Positions 36,690-44,445 of a stretch of 44,575 nucleotides of DNA are shown here, piece by piece. The notes under the pieces were generated by a model. The model had not been told where the DNA came from. It saw only the letters and a list, made by a program, of their open reading frames with translations, and did no database searches. The stretch is taken from NCBI GenBank assembly GCA_001701135.1, contig DAAN01000012.1:1547-46121 (forward strand). Reading direction: 5' to 3'. The stretch's first letter is position 1. Each line of letters begins with the position of its first letter. The DNA is from Bacteroidales bacterium H3 (GTDB lineage: Bacteria; Bacteroidota; Bacteroidia; Bacteroidales; Muribaculaceae). The position numbers and the translations under genes are program-made.

Positions 36690-37871
36690 ATGAACAAAAT
36701 CATACTCCGCGACTCACGCGAGACTCATCTGAATCTTCTCCCCCTCACCTACACCCGCCCAGTGGCCGATCTCATCGTCGGCATCAACACAATCCGCCAG
36801 AAATGGCAGATGTATCTCCCCGGCGACTACAGCTACGACGTCGAGGAGTATCTCCGCGAGAAATTCCCGCCGGCCGAAATCGGCCCCGGCGACCTCATCA
36901 TCACATCGAATGTGGTGCCCGAGGAGATTCTGGCGCGCACCGTGGCCAATCTTCATCCCGGAGAAAAACTCATCGCCAAAAATGCTGCCGGCGACACCGT
37001 CGACGTGGCTCTGCGCGTGGGCGACGCTCCCGGCGCCCAGGTGGAAATCGCCTACGACTCGCGTGTCGACACCATCGACTTCCTCTACGACATCTTCCTG
37101 CTCAACGCACGCAAAATCGAGGAGGATTTCGAATTCCTCACCCGCAACCGCGAAGGGCAGTCGATACCCCGCAGCAACACCGTCATCGGCGATCCCGACC
37201 TCATCTACATCGAGAGCGGCGCTATAGTCGAGGGCGTGGTACTCAATGCATCGCACGGCCCCATCTACGTGGGTCGCGACGTAGAAATCATGGAAGGCTC
37301 ATGTCTGCGCGGCCCCATCGCCTTAGGCGAGAGGTCGACAGTCAACATGGGTTCGAAAATCTACCCCGGCACCACCCTCGGCCCCTGGTGCAAAGTGGGC
37401 GGCGAACTCAACAACGTGGTGATGATCGGCTACTCCAACAAAGCCCACGACGGATTCTTAGGCAATGCCGTCATCGGCGAATGGTGTAACCTCGGAGCCG
37501 GCTGCGTGTCGTCGAACCTCAAAAACGACTACACCGAAATCAAGCTCTGGAACTACCCCCGCCACCGCTTCCTCAAGACCGGGCTGCAGTTCTGCGGCCT
37601 CATCATGGGCGACCACTCCAAGGCGGGCATCAACACTATGTTCAACACCGCCACCGTGGTGGGTGTGGGCGTCAACGTCCACGGCTCGGGCTTCCCGCGC
37701 AACTTCGTGGCCTCGTTCAGCGAAGGTGGCGCCGCAGGCTTCACCGACCTGCCGATGGAGAAATTCCTCGACATAGCATCGCGCATGATGGCACGCCGCC
37801 ACCGCGCCCTCACCGACGTTGACGTGCGCCTTTTCGAAGAGATCCGCAACCAGGCAGAAAACTATAAGTAA
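36690..37871 (+). CDS. GlmU-like putative sugar nucleotidyltransferase
   Basis: The 393-residue product starts NKIILRDSRETHLNLLPLTYTRPVADLIVGINTIRQKW, typical of the Bacteroidetes family annotated as putative sugar nucleotidyltransferase. The classical GxGTRM nucleotide-binding loop of GlmU is missing. The second half (about 165-360) is a left-handed beta-helix: DLIYIESGAIVEGVVLNASHGPIYVGRDVEIMEGS, then MGSKIYPGTTLGPWCKVGGELNNVVMIGYSNKAHDGFLGNAVIGEWCNLGAGC. The sugar and the nucleotide are unknown. It may act in the same envelope-sugar chemistry as the neighbouring rfbC and DUF4954 genes (inference). Confidence 0.85.
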   Translation: MNKIILRDSRETHLNLLPLTYTRPVADLIVGINTIRQKWQMYLPGDYSYDVEEYLREKFPPAEIGPGDLIITSNVVPEEILARTVANLHPGEKLIAKNAAGDTVDVALRVGDAPGAQVEIAYDSRVDTIDFLYDIFLLNARKIEEDFEFLTRNREGQSIPRSNTVIGDPDLIYIESGAIVEGVVLNASHGPIYVGRDVEIMEGSCLRGPIALGERSTVNMGSKIYPGTTLGPWCKVGGELNNVVMIGYSNKAHDGFLGNAVIGEWCNLGAGCVSSNLKNDYTEIKLWNYPRHRFLKTGLQFCGLIMGDHSKAGINTMFNTATVVGVGVNVHGSGFPRNFVASFSEGGAAGFTDLPMEKFLDIASRMMARRHRALTDVDVRLFEEIRNQAENYK

Positions 37872-37894
37872 ACCGCCGAACAAAATCCGTCCTG

Positions 37895-37941
37895 CGGCTA
37901 AAAAACAGATAGCGCTGTGTCAAGCATTCTGGCACAGCGCT
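37895..37941 (-). terminator. Terminator downstream of the DUF1080 gene at 37987
   Basis: Arms AGCGCTGTG (37911-37919) and CACAGCGCT (37933-37941) form a perfect 9-bp stem. On the reverse strand the stem is followed by ATCTGTTTTTTAGC. It closes the leftward 37987-43439 cluster and separates it from the convergent GlmU-like gene. Confidence 0.75.
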
Positions 37942-37986
37942 TATCATATCCGTAATGGAGGGTGCTGTAATCGACACCCTCATCTG

Positions 37987-38823
37987 TCAGTCGAGGGGTT
38001 TGACGCGTATGTTGCGGAACCACACGTCGTCGCCGTGATCCTGGAAAGCGATATAGCCTTCGTGGTTGGGACCGCCGCAGTTGTTCAGCAGCACGAATGC
38101 AAGGGGCCAACCGCCGGGATGGAACTTGCTGTTGATGAGCATCTGGGTCCACTGCGGAGTCCAGAGACGATACTCCAGAACTTTCTCGCCGTTCTGATAG
38201 TGGGTAACGGTGCCGTTGTTGACTTCGATGCGGGCCTTGTTCCACTGTCCGTAGGGTTTCTGGTTCTGAGGTTTGGCGGGAATCATGTCGTAGAGCGAGG
38301 CCGACTGACGGTTGCCGTCCTTGCCGAGCTTGGCGTCGGGGTGATTGACATTGTCGAGCACCTGATATTCGGGAGCGGAGAAGGGAACGGCCTCAAGCTG
38401 TCGGGAGCCGTCGTCTCTGATAGATTCCACCTCCTGGGTGAGATAGAAGATACCTGAGTTGCCACCTTTTGCAACCTTCCATTCCACTTCGAGAACGAAA
38501 TTGCCGAATCTTTTGGCAAACATGATGTCGCCGCCGTCGCCTGCACCTTTGCTGTTGAAGTGGATGGCGCCGTCGTCAATGACCCAGCGGGGAGTGACTT
38601 CGTCACGGCCATAGGTGCGCCAGCCGGTGAAGTCCTTGCCGTTGAAGATGGTGTAGAAACCGTCGGCATCCTTTGAGAAGTTTGCCAGGTTGACCTGAGG
38701 TTTCTCCACAACGACATATTTAGGAATCGTGGGGACAGCATCCTGTGCCTGCACGGCATTCATTGAGCCTAACAGAGCGGTCTGTGCCAACACTGCGGAG
38801 GCAAACAATCCAATTTTTTTCAT
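37987..38823 (-). CDS. DUF1080 protein (3-keto-disaccharide hydrolase domain), secreted
   Basis: The 278-residue product has a Sec signal (MKKIGLFASAVLAQTALLGSMNAVQAQ) and a concanavalin-like jellyroll (PF06439). Family features are DGFYTIFNGKDFTGWRTYG, FGNFVLEVEWKVAKGGNSGIFYL, EYQVLDNVNHPDAKLGKDG and ASLYDMIPAK, ending FRNIRVKPLD. Characterised members cleave 3-keto-glycosides by hydrolysis or 1,2-elimination. It is a close paralogue of the 39835-40701 gene, but has a plain signal peptide rather than a lipobox, so it should be soluble in the periplasm. It is the last gene of the cluster. Confidence 0.9.
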   Translation of the reverse strand: MKKIGLFASAVLAQTALLGSMNAVQAQDAVPTIPKYVVVEKPQVNLANFSKDADGFYTIFNGKDFTGWRTYGRDEVTPRWVIDDGAIHFNSKGAGDGGDIMFAKRFGNFVLEVEWKVAKGGNSGIFYLTQEVESIRDDGSRQLEAVPFSAPEYQVLDNVNHPDAKLGKDGNRQSASLYDMIPAKPQNQKPYGQWNKARIEVNNGTVTHYQNGEKVLEYRLWTPQWTQMLINSKFHPGGWPLAFVLLNNCGGPNHEGYIAFQDHGDDVWFRNIRVKPLD

Positions 38824-38849
38824 TACGAAAAGCTCTTAGCTGTTACAGA

Positions 38850-39749
38850 TCAACGGTAGGAGGGACGCACAAAGGGAGCGTCGAGCATGTAGCGTGCACT
38901 CTGGGCTGCACCGGTCTCAGGGTCTTCGGTGAAAGCTTCCATCTCGAGGAAGTAATCCTTGGCGCCTGCCAGACCGGCATTGTCGAAGATGGCGTCGAAG
39001 CCTACCATGCCGCTCTGCCCTATCTCGCGGAGATCCTTGATGTGGAGCAGACCGAAACGACCGGGATATTTCTTGAAATATTCCACAGGGGCGGCATGAC
39101 CCCACATTGTCCAATAAACATCCATCTCGAAGAGCACCAGGGGATCGGTGTGGGCGAGCATATAGTCAAACATGGTCTCGCCCTCGACCTGCTGGAATTC
39201 ATGCGAATGGTTGTGGTAGCCAAACTGCAGGCCTGCGCGTTTGGCACGGCGGGCAACCTCGCTGAGGGCATCGCACTGCTGCTGCAGGTCGGCCAGAATT
39301 GCGGGCACATCCATCCAGGGGTTAACAATATATTTCATGCCGGCGGCCTTGTGGTCGGCGATGGTTTTGTCCCACCAGCGGAAATACTCCGTGCGGTCGC
39401 CCGAACGGAGCTCGTCGGCAGTGAGATTGCGGGAAGTATGCGACGAGACGGCCTTCACACCTGCCTTGTTGCAGATTTTGGCGAATTCCGCAGGTTTGTA
39501 GCCGTAGAAAAGGCCTTTGTCATGGTCGTAGCCGGCAGCCTCGATGTGGGTGTAGCCCATCTTCGAGAGGGACGACAGCAGGTCGGGAAGGTTGTTGTGA
39601 TACTTTGCGCCTTCGTCGAGGAGAGTGCGCATGGAATAGAGCTGCAGCCCTATCTGTTTATCGCCCGGCTTCGCTGCGGAAACCGGTGAGGTAAACGCGG
39701 CAGCCATGAGAGCCACGGCTGCCGACATTATGATATTACGGATTTTCAT
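38850..39749 (-). CDS. Sugar phosphate isomerase/epimerase family protein (TIM barrel), exported
   Basis: The 299-residue product has a signal peptide (MKIRNIIMSAAVALMAAAFTSPVSA), then an AP endonuclease 2-like TIM barrel: KQIGLQLYSMRTLLDEG, MGYTHIEAAGYD, GVKAVSSHTSRNL, LQFGYHNHSHEF, LVLFEMDVYWTMWGH and RFGLLHIKDL. The His, Glu and Asp residues on these strands are the usual metal ligands. Related proteins isomerise or epimerise keto-sugars. A longer in-frame start would add 24 codons upstream, but the chosen ATG (39747-39749) gives a proper signal. It lies between the two DUF1080 genes. Confidence 0.87.
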   Translation of the reverse strand: MKIRNIIMSAAVALMAAAFTSPVSAAKPGDKQIGLQLYSMRTLLDEGAKYHNNLPDLLSSLSKMGYTHIEAAGYDHDKGLFYGYKPAEFAKICNKAGVKAVSSHTSRNLTADELRSGDRTEYFRWWDKTIADHKAAGMKYIVNPWMDVPAILADLQQQCDALSEVARRAKRAGLQFGYHNHSHEFQQVEGETMFDYMLAHTDPLVLFEMDVYWTMWGHAAPVEYFKKYPGRFGLLHIKDLREIGQSGMVGFDAIFDNAGLAGAKDYFLEMEAFTEDPETGAAQSARYMLDAPFVRPSYR

Positions 39750-39782
39750 CGTATGAATCAATCTAAGGATTAAACAATCTCG

Positions 39783-39820
39783 AAAAAATGTCGGCTGCCC
39801 GCAGCCGCAGACAGCCGACA
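39783..39820 (-). terminator. Terminator or attenuator inside the cluster
   Basis: Arms TGTCGGCTG (39789-39797) and CAGCCGACA (39812-39820) pair perfectly. On the reverse strand they are followed by TTTTTTC. It sits just after the stop codon of the upstream DUF1080 lipoprotein gene, before the isomerase gene. Confidence 0.8.
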
Positions 39821-39834
39821 ATAAGATGTTCAGA

Positions 39835-40701
39835 TCAGTCGAGGGGTTTCACGCGGATGTTGCGGAACCACACGTCGTCGCCATGATCCTGGAAACCGAT
39901 GTAACCTTCGTGGTCGGGACCGCCGCAGTTGTTGAGCAGTTCGAAAGCGAGAGGCCATGCTTCCTGGCTGAACTTGCTGTTCTGGAGCATGTCGGTCCAT
40001 TTGGGAGTCCAGAGGTGATATTCAACCACGTTCTCGCCATTCTGGGCATGAACCACGGTGCCTTTGTAGACCATGATGCGGGCCTTGTTCCATTCGCCGT
40101 AGGGCTTCTGGTTCTGGGGCTTGGCGGGGATCATGTCGTAGAGCGAAGCCGACTGGCGGTTGCCATCCTTGCCGAGCTTGGCATCGGGATGGTTGGTGTT
40201 GTCGAGCACCTGATATTCGGGAGCGGAGATGTAGATGGGTTCCAGCTGCTTTGAGCCATCGTCCTTGGTGGTCTCAACCTCCTGGGCGAGGTAGAAGATA
40301 CCGGAGTTGCCACCCTTCGACACCTTCCATTCCACTTCGAGTTCGAAATTGCCGAGCTTCTTGGTGAAAATGAGGTCGCCGCCTTCGCCTGTCTGGCCTT
40401 CGCCTGTGCCTGAGCCTGAGAATTTGATGGCGCCGTTGTCAACCGACCAGCGGGAAGTCACGGTGTCGCGGCCATATGTGCGCCAGCCGTTGAGATCCTT
40501 GCCGTTGAAGATGGTGTAGAAACCGTCGGCATCCTTGGGGAAGGAGGCCAGGTCGACCTGAGGTTTGTCAACAATGGTATATTCGGGGGCTGCGGGCACT
40601 GAATCCTGAGCCTGAGCATCGGCCTGCGAGCCGTTCTTGTTGCCGCAAGCGGTTGCCATCAGGGCAAGAGCTGCGGACGCAAAGAAAATAGATTTCTTCA
40701 T
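39835..40701 (-). CDS. DUF1080 lipoprotein (3-keto-disaccharide hydrolase domain)
   Basis: The 288-residue product has a lipobox (ALMATAC followed by GNKNGSQADAQAQ), placing it on a periplasmic membrane face or the cell surface. The jellyroll parallels the 37987 paralogue: DGFYTIFNGKDLNGWRTYG, LGNFELEVEWKVSKGGNSGIFYL, the identical stretch KLGKDGNRQSASLYDMIPAK, and the ending FRNIRVKPLD. A Gly/Thr/Glu-rich insert (SGSGTGEGQTGEGGD) is unique to this copy. It follows an oxidoreductase gene by 41 bp. Confidence 0.9.
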   Translation of the reverse strand: MKKSIFFASAALALMATACGNKNGSQADAQAQDSVPAAPEYTIVDKPQVDLASFPKDADGFYTIFNGKDLNGWRTYGRDTVTSRWSVDNGAIKFSGSGTGEGQTGEGGDLIFTKKLGNFELEVEWKVSKGGNSGIFYLAQEVETTKDDGSKQLEPIYISAPEYQVLDNTNHPDAKLGKDGNRQSASLYDMIPAKPQNQKPYGEWNKARIMVYKGTVVHAQNGENVVEYHLWTPKWTDMLQNSKFSQEAWPLAFELLNNCGGPDHEGYIGFQDHGDDVWFRNIRVKPLD

Positions 40702-40742
40702 GATGTTGGTTTAGGTTGGGGTTTAGGAGATATTTCGGAAAA

Positions 40743-42218
40743 TTATGCGGGCATGTCGGGCAGCTTCCAGCCGTCGCGGTAGACAGGCTTGATGAGGTGT
40801 GCGGCAAACTCGTTGGCGTTGACCGGATCGGAATAGGTGCGGTCGAATGTGGGATGACCGTCGTGGATCTGGAATTTGTCCTCGATGATGTCGCGCACGG
40901 TGGCGGTGTCGGGGATGTTGGTGAAACGCATCTTTTCGCCGTCCCAGTTGAGCCACTGCTGGAGATCCTGCAGGCGCACTGCAGCCACACCCATTGTGAT
41001 CATCTCGTTGAGAGGTCCTGCGAATTCGAAATCCGATTCGCTGGGCACGCGGTTTTCGGGGCTTTCCTTGCAGGCGCGGATCCAGTCCTGCTGGTGGTTG
41101 TCGCCGGGGACTTCGCGGCAGGTCTTGGGCACGACAGGTTCACGACCCGAGCAAAGGTAGGGCTCGTAGCCATAGGTACCGACCACCATGGTGTCCTTGG
41201 TGCCGTAGAGCACCGACACGCCGTTGGGATCGAAATTCTTTCCCTTGGGGAGGTCGATGGGCAGATCGGGTTTGAGACCGCCGTCGTACCACACCAGCTC
41301 AAGCTCGGGGCATGCCAGACGAGGCATGTTGTCGCGGGCGGGGAAGCGGAAAGTGATCTTTTCGGCGGAGGGGCATGAGTCGCTCATAAGCATGGTGGAG
41401 GAGCCGAGCACAGCCGAGGGATATTTGAGATTCAGACCCTTGAAAGGTACCTGGAGGATATGGTTGGCCATGTCGCCGAGGGCGCCGGAACCGAAGTCCC
41501 ACCATCCGCGGAAGTTCCAGGGGGTGTATGCCGAGTTATAGGGGCGGAATTTGGCCGGGCCGATGAATGCATCCCAGTTGAGGGTCTTGGGCACTTTCAT
41601 CACCTCTTTGGGTGTTGACATGCCCTGCGGCCAGATGGGACGGTTGGTGAAGGATTCCACGCGGGTCACCTCGCCGATTTCGCCGTTGCGGAGCCAGTCG
41701 ATGGCTTTGCGCGAGCCGGCCGACGATGCACCCTGGTTACCCATCTGGGTGGCCACTTTGTGCTTCTTGGCCAGATTGGTGAGCAGACGCGACTCGTAGG
41801 GATAGAGAGTGAGGGGTTTCTCCACATACACATGCTTGCCGTTGACGATAGCCTCGGCGGCGATGATGGCGTGGGTGTGGTCGGCGGTTGCCACCATCAC
41901 GGCGTCGGCATCCTTGAGGAGCTCGTCGTACATGCGGCGGTAATCGCTGTAGCGCTTAGCTTTGGGATATTTGTTGAAGACACCGGCTGCATATTTCCAG
42001 TCGACGTCGCAGAGGCCGATGATGTTTTCAGTCTCCATTTCGGCGAGGTCGGCCGAACCGCGGCCGCCGATGCCGACGCCGAGGATGTTGAGGCGGTCGC
42101 TGGGGGCCGTCTTTCCGCTGAAGCTCTTGCCGAGCACCGTGTTGGGAACCACTGACATCGCGATCGAAGCCATGGCGCCAGTTTTCAGGAAGTTTCTTCT
42201 GGACAGGTCTACTGACAT
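40743..42218 (-). CDS. Gfo/Idh/MocA family oxidoreductase with Tat signal
   Basis: The 491-residue product starts with a twin-arginine signal (LSRRNFLKTGAMASIAMSVVPNTVLG), so it is exported folded with its NAD(P) cofactor. The Rossmann core has LNILGVGIGGRGSADLAEM, AVMVATADHTHAIIAAEAIVNGKHVYVEKPLTLYPYESRLL (with the conserved EKP lysine) and KVATQMGNQG. GFO_IDH_MocA C-terminal strands follow (LNWDAFIGPAKFRPYNSAYTPWNFRGWWDFGSGALGDMANHIL). Exported family members with bound cofactor can oxidise or reduce glycosides at C3. It fits upstream of the DUF1080 enzymes. Confidence 0.92.
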   Translation of the reverse strand: MSVDLSRRNFLKTGAMASIAMSVVPNTVLGKSFSGKTAPSDRLNILGVGIGGRGSADLAEMETENIIGLCDVDWKYAAGVFNKYPKAKRYSDYRRMYDELLKDADAVMVATADHTHAIIAAEAIVNGKHVYVEKPLTLYPYESRLLTNLAKKHKVATQMGNQGASSAGSRKAIDWLRNGEIGEVTRVESFTNRPIWPQGMSTPKEVMKVPKTLNWDAFIGPAKFRPYNSAYTPWNFRGWWDFGSGALGDMANHILQVPFKGLNLKYPSAVLGSSTMLMSDSCPSAEKITFRFPARDNMPRLACPELELVWYDGGLKPDLPIDLPKGKNFDPNGVSVLYGTKDTMVVGTYGYEPYLCSGREPVVPKTCREVPGDNHQQDWIRACKESPENRVPSESDFEFAGPLNEMITMGVAAVRLQDLQQWLNWDGEKMRFTNIPDTATVRDIIEDKFQIHDGHPTFDRTYSDPVNANEFAAHLIKPVYRDGWKLPDMPA

Positions 42219-42278
42219 AATTTAAGGTATTTAAGAAGATTAGAGATTTTTACAAAGCCTGTTGTGGGAGAGTTACAG

Positions 42279-42310
42279 GAGGGGGGGGGGAATACTTGAA
42301 GGGGAGGGGG
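42279..42310 (+). repeat. G10 homopolymer and G-rich tract
   Basis: Ten consecutive G (42281-42290), preceded by GGA and followed 10 bp later by GGGGAGGGGG, in the 141-bp gap between the two oxidoreductase genes. On the transcribed strand it is a C tract. Confidence 0.7.
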
Positions 42311-42359
42311 TGTTTCGCCGATGGAGGGAGGAAAATCGACAAAGAATTGAGCGAGAGGC

Positions 42360-43439
42360 TCAGCGGGTGGTCTGCTTGTGGAGGAGACCGTAGCCGTCGG
42401 TCATGGTGCGGCGGCGCTCGTGAATGGCATCAAGCTCTTCGGAGGTGCCGCACACGGGGAGGTCGTGGGTGCGGGCATCTTCAAGCGCTTTCCATGCCGT
42501 TTCGGAGGCGATGGCCGAGTCGCGGAACGACGCCAGCTCGGGCGAGCGCTTGCCGCTGTCGAGCGATTCGGTGAAATGGCGGATGAGGGTGTCGATGTTC
42601 TTGCCGCCGTAGGGGCGCTCGGTGCGCTCGGTGCGGGTGACGCCATGCAGCTCCACCACAGCGTTGTGGAAGTCGTGGTGCATCCTCACGATTCCTTTCG
42701 AGCCGATAAGCTCCATATAGGAATTGTGGGTCTGCTCGGCAGAGAGCTGACCGTAGTTGTGTCCCTGGGTGATGTCGAATACCACACCGTTGTCAAACGT
42801 GCCCTGACACTGGAGCCACCATGGATCCTTGTAGGCCCACATTCTCACAGCTTGCGCGCGCAGGGTGCGGTACTCCGAGCCGGCCAGCTGACGCGCCACG
42901 TCGACATAGTGCATGCCGCAGTCGTGAAACGCCGGTCCCTCGGCCTCGTGCCCTTCGCCGGGCGACAGGCCCGGGGTCATGTGGCAGATGCGGATGATGC
43001 CCAGTTGTCCGAGCTCGCCCGAAGTCACTGCCTCGCGCAGGGCTTCGAGATACCACGAATTGCGGATATAAAGATTTACGGTTGAGATAATCGGAGCGCT
43101 TTCCACCAGTTGCGAAGCGCGGAATTCATTTTCAGGAGTATCGGAGATAGGTTTTTCCGAGATGATGTGCTTGCCGGCGGCCACAGCCTTGGAAATCTGG
43201 CTGAAACGTGAGTCAGCCAGAGCCGAAAGCACCACGGCGTCGATTTCGGGATCGTTGAACACATCATCCTCATTGTCGGTGATGCGGGCTCCCGGAGCGC
43301 GACGAGCCAGCTCGTCGTGAATCGAAGCATCGGCGTCGCAGATAGCTCCGACTGTCCACCGGGGATTTTTCTGAAATTCATTCAGGAAGAACCCGCCCAT
43401 GCGACCCAGTCCGATAATCCCTACCTTATAGTTTTTCAT
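42360..43439 (-). CDS. Gfo/Idh/MocA family oxidoreductase, cytoplasmic
   Basis: The 359-residue product has no signal. Its Rossmann start is YKVGIIGLGRMGGFFLNEFQ, followed by AVVLSALADSRFSQISKAVAAGKHIISEKPISD with the conserved EKP motif. The C-terminal substrate domain includes GPAFHDCGMHYVDVARQLAGSEYR, where the DxxxH-type pair is catalytic in the family. The 43489-43503 hairpin (GCCGG/CCGGC) lies in its leader, which is about 70 nt long. It is the first gene of the cluster. The substrate is unknown, possibly the released keto-sugar (inference). Confidence 0.92.
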   Translation of the reverse strand: MKNYKVGIIGLGRMGGFFLNEFQKNPRWTVGAICDADASIHDELARRAPGARITDNEDDVFNDPEIDAVVLSALADSRFSQISKAVAAGKHIISEKPISDTPENEFRASQLVESAPIISTVNLYIRNSWYLEALREAVTSGELGQLGIIRICHMTPGLSPGEGHEAEGPAFHDCGMHYVDVARQLAGSEYRTLRAQAVRMWAYKDPWWLQCQGTFDNGVVFDITQGHNYGQLSAEQTHNSYMELIGSKGIVRMHHDFHNAVVELHGVTRTERTERPYGGKNIDTLIRHFTESLDSGKRSPELASFRDSAIASETAWKALEDARTHDLPVCGTSEELDAIHERRRTMTDGYGLLHKQTTR

Positions 43440-43513
43440 CGGGTAATACTTGAAATGAACAAAGCTTGAAAATGGTTTGGTTAAAGATGCCGGCAGAACC
43501 GGCTATTCACCTA

Positions 43514-43521
43514 CAAAGGTA
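43514..43521 (-). promoter_or_regulatory. Cluster promoter -7 box (TACCTTTG)
   Basis: Reverse-strand TACCTTTG 75 bp before the oxidoreductase ATG. The -33 region falls within the 43529-43551 palindrome and has no TTTG at the usual spacing, which suggests a promoter needing or blocked by a regulator. Confidence 0.65.
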
Positions 43522-43528
43522 GAAATAA

Positions 43529-43551
43529 TGAAGCAAAACAGTTTTGCTTCA
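43529..43551. promoter_or_regulatory. Candidate operator: perfect 23-bp palindrome
   Basis: Arms TGAAGCAAAAC (43529-43539) and GTTTTGCTTCA (43541-43551) are exact inverted repeats around one central A. The palindrome spans roughly -15 to -38 of the cluster promoter. It could alternatively be part of a terminator for yicC, whose stop is at 43570, but it lacks a following T run. Confidence 0.6.
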
Positions 43552-43569
43552 AACGTATTTTAATTATTT

Positions 43570-44445
43570 TTAACAGACATTAAGCACCTGCTCCTTGATC
43601 TGCTCAAGTTCGTCTTTCATTTTCACCACGAGAATCTGCATGTCGGCCTGGTTGGATTTCGAGCCGAGGGTGTTGATTTCGCGTCCCATCTCCTGGGCTA
43701 TGAAACCGAGCTTCTTGCCCTGGCCGGGGGCGCCGTCGAGAGTCTCGAGGAAGTAACGGAGATGCTGCGCCAGGCGCTGTTTCTCCTCGTTGATGTCGAG
43801 CTTCTCGATGTAGAATATCATCTCCTGCTCCAGACGCCCTTTGTCGTAGTCGACTTTGGGGATGGAAGCCAGCTGCTCCTCGATGCGGGCACGGATGCGG
43901 GCCACGCGGTCGGTCTCGTAGCGGGGCACTTCGTCGAGCAGAGCGCCGATGCGGGCTATGCGCACACGGAAAAACTCATCGAGGCGGCGTCCTTCGGCCG
44001 CGCGGTGCTCCATAAGACCGTCGAGGGCGCGGGCGGCGCAGTCGAGCAGCGTGCGGTTTTCATCGTCAGAGGCATCGGCGGGAGCATCGGCGCGAACCAC
44101 ATCGGGCATGCGCAGAAGCACCGAATACCAGTCGGCCGGCTCGTCGATGCCCAGTCGACCGGCGGCAGCACGGAACTGGCGGATATACGCATCCATTGCC
44201 TCCACGTTGAGGCTGGCGGCAGATTCCCCTCCGATGTTCTCCACCGAGGCCGTCAGCTCGGCTTTGCCACGCTCGAGGCGGGGCGCCACCAGGGCGCGCA
44301 GCTGCTGCTCGGCCATGCGGTAGCCCTGCGGCAGGCGCACGGCCAGGTCGAGTTGCTTGGAGTTGAGCGATTTGATTTCAACAGTGAATTTTTTGTTGCT
44401 GCATTCGGCTGTGGCGCTGCCGAAACCGGTCATGGACAGAATCAT
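43570..44445 (-). CDS. YicC/YloC family endoribonuclease
   Basis: The 291-residue product begins with the invariant MILSMTGFGSATAE and contains IKSLNSKQLDLAVRLPQGYR. The C-terminal DUF1732 part has RLEQEMIFYIEKLDINEEKQRLAQHLRYF and GKKLGFIAQEMGREINTLGSKSNQADMQILVVKMKDELEQIKEQVLNVC. E. coli YicC is an RNase that acts on selected small RNAs. The usual partner gmk is not downstream here. A -7 box TAATTTTG lies 36 bp upstream of the ATG. Confidence 0.93.
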   Translation of the reverse strand: MILSMTGFGSATAECSNKKFTVEIKSLNSKQLDLAVRLPQGYRMAEQQLRALVAPRLERGKAELTASVENIGGESAASLNVEAMDAYIRQFRAAAGRLGIDEPADWYSVLLRMPDVVRADAPADASDDENRTLLDCAARALDGLMEHRAAEGRRLDEFFRVRIARIGALLDEVPRYETDRVARIRARIEEQLASIPKVDYDKGRLEQEMIFYIEKLDINEEKQRLAQHLRYFLETLDGAPGQGKKLGFIAQEMGREINTLGSKSNQADMQILVVKMKDELEQIKEQVLNVC

